Positions 60,048 through 64,000 of a stretch of DNA of 64,000 nucleotides are shown one piece after another. Position 1 is the first letter of the stretch, and every line of letters starts with the position of its first letter. The position numbers were made by a program, and so were the translations under genes. The notes below the pieces were generated by a model. The model had not been told where the DNA came from and searched no databases. It was given only the letters and a program-made list of their open reading frames with translations. The stretch comes from Colwellia sp. BRX10-3 (GTDB taxonomy: Bacteria > Pseudomonadota > Gammaproteobacteria > Enterobacterales > Alteromonadaceae), in assembly GCF_014077505.1 (NCBI RefSeq), contig NZ_JACGWA010000001.1, positions 930,001 through 994,000 on the forward strand. Reading direction: 5' to 3'.

Positions 60048-60423
60048 TTTATTACTTATGAGTCGAAAAATTATATCAACCGAATAATTATAAACAATTG
60101 CGCTGATGGACACCTATCTGGGATCGGTTAGCGCACTTTTTATATCTCCTTTTCGCTTTTTACCTATAGAACTGCGGATACTATTCTAAGTAAAGCAATT
60201 TTATTAACCAAGTCTAGTTAAAACCTAAACGCTGTTCTTATCTCCTCTAATTTTTTAGTCTATCTAGCCGACTAAAAGTCACGCTCACAAAAATCTATGA
60301 ATAAAAATTACACATAAATTTATTTTTTGTGACTTTTCAAATCGCCCTGTCGTCTATACCTACAAACGTCATAATTGCCTTTCTTGAAAGGAAATCGTAA
60401 TCAGTTATATAAAGGAAACTAAA
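60048..60423. other. Non-coding region with a ppnP terminator-like hairpin
   Basis: TGCGCT (60099-60104) and AGCGCA (60130-60135) followed by CTTTTTA form a plausible terminator with a large loop. The rest (60140-60423) shows no gene and should hold the promoter of the OmpA-type lipoprotein, whose ribosome site AAAGGAAAC ends at its ATG. Confidence 0.5.
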
Positions 60424-61857
60424 ATGAAAAAAACAATAATTGCCAGCGCACTGACTCTAGTATTAATTACAGGCTGTGCCTCGAACGCTACATTATCTGA
60501 AAGTGAAATGATGAAGCAATTCCCAACATTGAATCAAGCCAGCCAACTATTAGTGAAAGCTGAGCAAGACGATTTAGCGTTTTATGCCCCAGAACAAATA
60601 AAAGCGGCACAACGCGCCTATGATGATGCGTTAAAGCAGGCTAAAACAGGAAAAAATTCTACCGATATTACCGCTAAAGAAACGGTGGATAGAGTTAATG
60701 CAGCTATCGCACAAAGCAATAAAGCGAAATACGTATTTGAAGAAGCATTTAATGCGCGCCAAAAAGCACTTAGCGTTAATGCCGACTCACTGGTAGCTGA
60801 CCGCTTTAATGATGCTGAAAAACAGTTTAAGAAAATGCTTGCTTGGTTTGAGTTAGGCGAAGATGAACGTGCTAAGCGCGATATCAATGAGTTAAAAAAT
60901 CAATATTTAGCCATTGAACTTACAGCGTTGAAAACCAATATGTTAAGCGTCGCTAAAAATACTATCAGTACAGCTTCTAAACAGGATTTGGATGATGTTG
61001 CCCCTATCTTGTTTGCTCAAGCACAAGATGAGTACCAACTTGCTTTAAATACCTTAGAAGCCGATAGATCTAATACGCAAAAAGCCAATGTCCATTCTAA
61101 TCGCGCAATTTGGTTAATTCAGCGAGCTCAAGGTATTGTTGAAATGAATAAGTATTTCAAAGACGCTAAATTTACTGAAGAACAAAAGCTGATTTGGTAT
61201 CAAGAACAACTTGAATATGCTTTATCTCCAATCGCAACGAGCTTACCGTTTAATCTGTCTAACAAGGAAGTTGTAGCTTACGCGCACAAAACGTTAACAC
61301 AAACTAGCCAACGTACTGATAACCTCAACAGTGAATTAGTCACCTTGGAAGCACGTGAAGCTCGCTTGGCACGAGATAAAGACCAAGCCATTTTGTCTGC
61401 ACAAATGGAACTTGAACAAGAACAAAAAGCAAAACGTGAAGACAATGCTAGATTTGCCGGTGTGCAATCACTGTTTAATGAAGATGAAGCTGCGGTATAC
61501 AGACAGTTAGATAATGTATTAATTCGTGCACAAGGTTTTTCATTTAAACCGGGCGGCAGTGAAATTGAATCATCTAACTTTCCTTTATTAAATAAAATTA
61601 ATGATGCTATTAGCCGATTCCCTAATTCTAAAATAGTGGTTTCAGGGCACACGGATTCAACAGGTAGCGCAGAGTTAAATCTTGCATTATCTAAAAATAG
61701 AGCACAAACCGTGGCAAACTTTATGAGTCAGGTCGGCAATATCGATGTTAATCGCATAGAGTCAACAGGGTTTGGTAAAGGTAAGCCGGTTGCCAGTAAC
61801 GAAACCGTTGAAGGTCGAGCGCAAAATAGACGCGTAGAAATCCTAATCATTAACTAG
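60424..61857 (+). CDS. OmpA-family lipoprotein with DUF4398-like helical domain
   Basis: 477 residues. Lipobox LITGC (Cys18). Residues 30-320 are alanine-rich helices, with APEQIKAAQRAYDDALKQAK resembling the DUF4398 repeat, then a coiled coil (LEAREARLARDKDQAIL, EQEQKAKRED). The C-terminal OmpA domain has GHTDSTGSAELNLALSKNRA, GFGKGKPVASNET and NRRVEIL for peptidoglycan binding. Likely an envelope-spanning lipoprotein. It heads a four-gene run with a small membrane protein, a channel and an ECF sigma factor, suggesting an envelope-stress role by context only. Confidence 0.88.
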   Translation: MKKTIIASALTLVLITGCASNATLSESEMMKQFPTLNQASQLLVKAEQDDLAFYAPEQIKAAQRAYDDALKQAKTGKNSTDITAKETVDRVNAAIAQSNKAKYVFEEAFNARQKALSVNADSLVADRFNDAEKQFKKMLAWFELGEDERAKRDINELKNQYLAIELTALKTNMLSVAKNTISTASKQDLDDVAPILFAQAQDEYQLALNTLEADRSNTQKANVHSNRAIWLIQRAQGIVEMNKYFKDAKFTEEQKLIWYQEQLEYALSPIATSLPFNLSNKEVVAYAHKTLTQTSQRTDNLNSELVTLEAREARLARDKDQAILSAQMELEQEQKAKREDNARFAGVQSLFNEDEAAVYRQLDNVLIRAQGFSFKPGGSEIESSNFPLLNKINDAISRFPNSKIVVSGHTDSTGSAELNLALSKNRAQTVANFMSQVGNIDVNRIESTGFGKGKPVASNETVEGRAQNRRVEILIIN

Positions 61858-61916
61858 TTAGCAAGCGAGATGCTGTGTTCATTAACAGCATCTCCTCTAC
61901 TTTTTGGAGAACATAA

Positions 61917-62150
61917 ATGAGTTTTGACGAAGATAAGTTGAGAACAATGTGGCAAGAAGACACTGCTCAATCTGATGAAGATGAAGCATTAAAAAAAGTC
62001 TTGTCGACATCGTCAAATATCACGGCGGTCAAAGACGTTACAGGCCTTTTTGTTGGATGGATTTGGGTAGTATTTCTAGGGTTTGGGGCATCAATGTACT
62101 CAGCAAAGCGAAAATTTGAGCTCCACCACCAACAAAACCTAAAAAAATAA
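61917..62150 (+). CDS. Small single-helix membrane protein
   Basis: 77 residues: an acidic N-terminus (MSFDEDKLRTMWQEDTAQSD), one membrane helix (FVGWIWVVFLGFGASMYSA, about 45-63) and a basic tail. The layout is like small anti-sigma-type or DUF membrane proteins, and an ECF sigma factor lies two genes on, but no zinc motif is visible. TTTGGAG precedes the ATG. Role unknown. Confidence 0.7.
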   Translation: MSFDEDKLRTMWQEDTAQSDEDEALKKVLSTSSNITAVKDVTGLFVGWIWVVFLGFGASMYSAKRKFELHHQQNLKK

Positions 62151-62193
62151 ATAAAACACCACAACAAAATAATAATTACACTGGAGAGTTAAA

Positions 62194-63108
62194 ATGAATT
62201 TAGATGTTTGGGCGCAGTCATTCAGTAATGCATTGTCTCGTTTTTGGACAGAAATAGCGGGGTTTTTACCAAACCTAATTGCCACAATAATGGTTATATT
62301 TATTGGGCTATTCATTTCAAAAGTGATCACCAAGTGGGTGGCTAAAATTTTAGAAAAAATTGGCTTTGACACACTTTGTCAAAAACTGAGTGTAGATAAA
62401 GCCCTTCAAACATTGGGATTAAAGTTAGCGCCATCAGAGATGATCGGTAAATTACTGCATATCTTTTTTGTCTTGATCATCCTTGTCGCCGGTGCAGACA
62501 CGCTTGGCCTCGACAGATTCTCATCAATTCTAGACGAATTTGTATTGTATCTTCCAAAACTGTTGGGTGCGGTTGTTATTACACTTATGGGCTTATTTAT
62601 AGCCAAATTGGTAAAAACGCAAGTTGAAAGTTCGCTGGATAGCTTGGGTGTTGAATATGGTGCCGCTGCAGGTCGTGTGCTTCAGCTACTGGTACTGTTT
62701 ATCACTTTTTCACTGGTTACAGGCCAACTCGAGCTAGAAATGGCGTTACTTAACACCATTTTCACCGTACTAGTTGCCAGCCTTGGTATCGCATTGGCTT
62801 TAGCTTTAGGTTTAGGCACGAAAACGATAGCGAACAGTATTGTTTCAGGCATTTATGCCAGAGAACAATTAGCGCCGGGTGACGAAGTTGAATTTGATGG
62901 CTTTATCGGCAATGTTGTGGCGGTTTCAACCGTTAATACCTTGATAGAAAATAAAGCAGGCCAACGTTTGAGTATTCCTAATCAGGATTTGTTGACACAA
63001 AAGTATCTCACCACGCAAATGAGTCAGCCGGTTAAATCGACGAAGACAGCTAAAACGACTAAAACGACTAAAACGACTAAGCTAAGTAAAACAACTAAAG
63101 AAAAGTGA
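62194..63108 (+). CDS. MscS-family mechanosensitive channel, short form
   Basis: 304 residues. Four hydrophobic segments lie at about 22-42, 83-105, 120-142 and 168-225. The pore-lining helix is followed by GLGTKTIANSIVSGIYAREQ and the beta-domain GDEVEFDGFIGNVVAVSTVN...LSIPNQDLL. The usual C-terminal alpha/beta cage domain of E. coli MscS is missing; the chain ends in a Lys-Thr-rich tail (TKTTKTTKTTKLSKTTKEK). Such channels open on osmotic downshift or carry solutes. GGAG precedes the ATG. Confidence 0.88.
   Translation: MNLDVWAQSFSNALSRFWTEIAGFLPNLIATIMVIFIGLFISKVITKWVAKILEKIGFDTLCQKLSVDKALQTLGLKLAPSEMIGKLLHIFFVLIILVAGADTLGLDRFSSILDEFVLYLPKLLGAVVITLMGLFIAKLVKTQVESSLDSLGVEYGAAAGRVLQLLVLFITFSLVTGQLELEMALLNTIFTVLVASLGIALALALGLGTKTIANSIVSGIYAREQLAPGDEVEFDGFIGNVVAVSTVNTLIENKAGQRLSIPNQDLLTQKYLTTQMSQPVKSTKTAKTTKTTKTTKLSKTTKEK
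63050..63080 (+). repeat. 9-bp tandem repeat in the channel gene's 3' end
   Basis: Three perfect units of CTAAAACGA (63050-63076) plus CTAA, encoding repeated Thr-Lys-Thr. Units are a multiple of three bases, so copy changes alter tail length without shifting frame. Confidence 0.85.
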
Positions 63109-63115
63109 GCACATA

Positions 63116-63706
63116 ATGACAAAATCAGAGGGCGATAACATCCGTGTCTCTGATCGTTTGTCACAAAAAGATGATGCTGAGCTGGTGCGAATTGCTCGCT
63201 TACAACTTCCTTATGTGACAACGGCCTATGAAGTGCTTTTTCATCGATATCATAACAAGCTAATACAAGTATGCTATCGATACTTAGGCTCAACTCAAGA
63301 AGCTGAAGAGGCTGTTAATGACACTATGCTGAATGTGTTTAACAGTCTTGCTAAATTTGAAGACAGAGCCAGCTTTAAAACGTGGATTTATCGAATTGCC
63401 CATAACCAAGCTTTAACTCGGCTTAGGAAAAAACAACTCGATATAGTCGACCTTGACGAAGCTGAGCATATAGCGGTTGATGAATCACAAAATAGTTTAA
63501 CAGAAGGTCGAGAAGGTATTGACCATCTGTTAGCACTATTGAGCATAGAAGAACGTTCAATTGTTGTGTTTCGTATCGCTGGTGATCTTGATTTTAGCGA
63601 TATAGCTTTGGTGGTGGAACAAAAATTAAGCACAGTAAAAATGCGCTATAAACGTGCGTTAGAGAAAATGGCTGTCAGTGCTCGCACTGTGGATCACGAG
63701 AGATAA
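63116..63706 (+). CDS. ECF-type RNA polymerase sigma factor
   Basis: 196 residues. Sigma region 2 is YEVLFHRYHNKLIQVCYRYL and AEEAVNDTMLNVFNSL with FKTWIYRIAHNQALTRLRK; region 4 is LLALLSIEERSIVVFRIAGD and SDIALVVEQKLSTVKMRYKR. A short linker lacking region 3 marks it as group 4. It lies 7 bp after the channel gene, so it is co-transcribed with it. No dedicated anti-sigma gene follows; the next gene encodes an exported protein. Confidence 0.9.
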   Translation: MTKSEGDNIRVSDRLSQKDDAELVRIARLQLPYVTTAYEVLFHRYHNKLIQVCYRYLGSTQEAEEAVNDTMLNVFNSLAKFEDRASFKTWIYRIAHNQALTRLRKKQLDIVDLDEAEHIAVDESQNSLTEGREGIDHLLALLSIEERSIVVFRIAGDLDFSDIALVVEQKLSTVKMRYKRALEKMAVSARTVDHER

Positions 63707-63857
63707 AAAATCAAACCTTTTAAACAAATAAAATATCTTGGATCACGAAAATATGTAAATTTTTAATCGTGTAAAATTTGGCGTCGTATTTATAAAAATA
63801 TATAATTGCGGCGCTAATGGCATGATGCATATTTTTAAATAAATCTTAGGATACAAC

Positions 63858-64000
63858 ATGAAGAGTACAACCAAATTGAAAGCACCCATGATGTTTTTAT
63901 ATGCGTTTTTTACCTTGGTACTCATTGACGGTTTTATCTTGGATGATAATTCAGCATTATTACTACCAAAGGCCCAGGCAAAAACACCGGGCAGTCTGAA
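63858..64000 (+). CDS. Exported protein, start only (cut by window edge)
   Basis: The first 47 codons of a protein with a signal peptide (MMFLYAFFTLVLIDGFIL, cleavage likely after PKAQA). TTAGGATACAAC precedes ATG 63858. Too little is present to name a family. Confidence 0.6.
   Translation, partial: MKSTTKLKAPMMFLYAFFTLVLIDGFILDDNSALLLPKAQAKTPGSL

Overview
The window reads as chromosome of a marine gammaproteobacterium of the order Alteromonadales, most likely Colwelliaceae (Colwellia/Thalassotalea type). This is judged from gene order, moderate A+T richness and protein style; no database search was run. Landmarks are gmk-rpoZ-spoT-ridA-trmH-recG, ubiE-ubiJ-ubiB, the attenuated ilvLGMEDA operon, comM, and divergent ilvY/ilvC.

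Layout. 1-8.6 kb holds envelope and secretion genes: a subtilisin-like protease cut by the window edge, a decayed MgtC-type gene, an OmpA-type lipoprotein, an M16 metallopeptidase lipoprotein, an SDR enzyme, a periplasmic cyclophilin and a DUF445 membrane protein. 9-14.3 kb holds an aspartate/aromatic aminotransferase, small proteins and a TonB-dependent receptor. 15.1-22.8 kb is a signalling pair: a 2233-residue hybrid histidine kinase with an N-terminal kinase-like domain whose catalytic residues look lost, followed by a REC-GGDEF diguanylate cyclase. 22.9-29.5 kb is the gmk-to-recG run and 29.7-32.7 kb the ubiquinone genes. 32.8-38.7 kb carries DUF1456, a membrane diguanylate cyclase, rep, ubiK and a DUF418 protein. 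38.7-45.7 kb is ilvLGMEDA on the minus strand, with a recognisable leader peptide and attenuator.

The main feature is a genomic island of about 9.6 kb (46,588-56,194) inserted in comM, the helicase gene for natural transformation, exactly at its Walker A region. Both comM halves are otherwise intact. Joining them at a shared CTT rebuilds a 507-codon gene with no added or lost bases. The island ends in a large serine recombinase gene and has 11-bp inverted repeats just inside its ends. It carries a secreted EndA/Dns-type nuclease, a small resolvase translationally coupled to a ParB-like protein, a four-helix membrane protein coupled to a methyltransferase, and several unrecognised small secreted or membrane proteins. 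Knocking out comM while encoding a secreted DNase suggests an island that doubly blocks transformation of its host. That is a hypothesis.

Right of the island, ilvY and ilvC diverge around an IlvY-like operator. They are followed by ppnP, an OmpA-type lipoprotein, a small membrane protein, a short MscS-type channel, an ECF sigma factor and the start of an exported protein at the window edge. No rRNA, tRNA, CRISPR array or canonical insertion sequence was recognised. Two ATACCAA-ended, MITE-like repeats and several strong hairpin terminators are listed.
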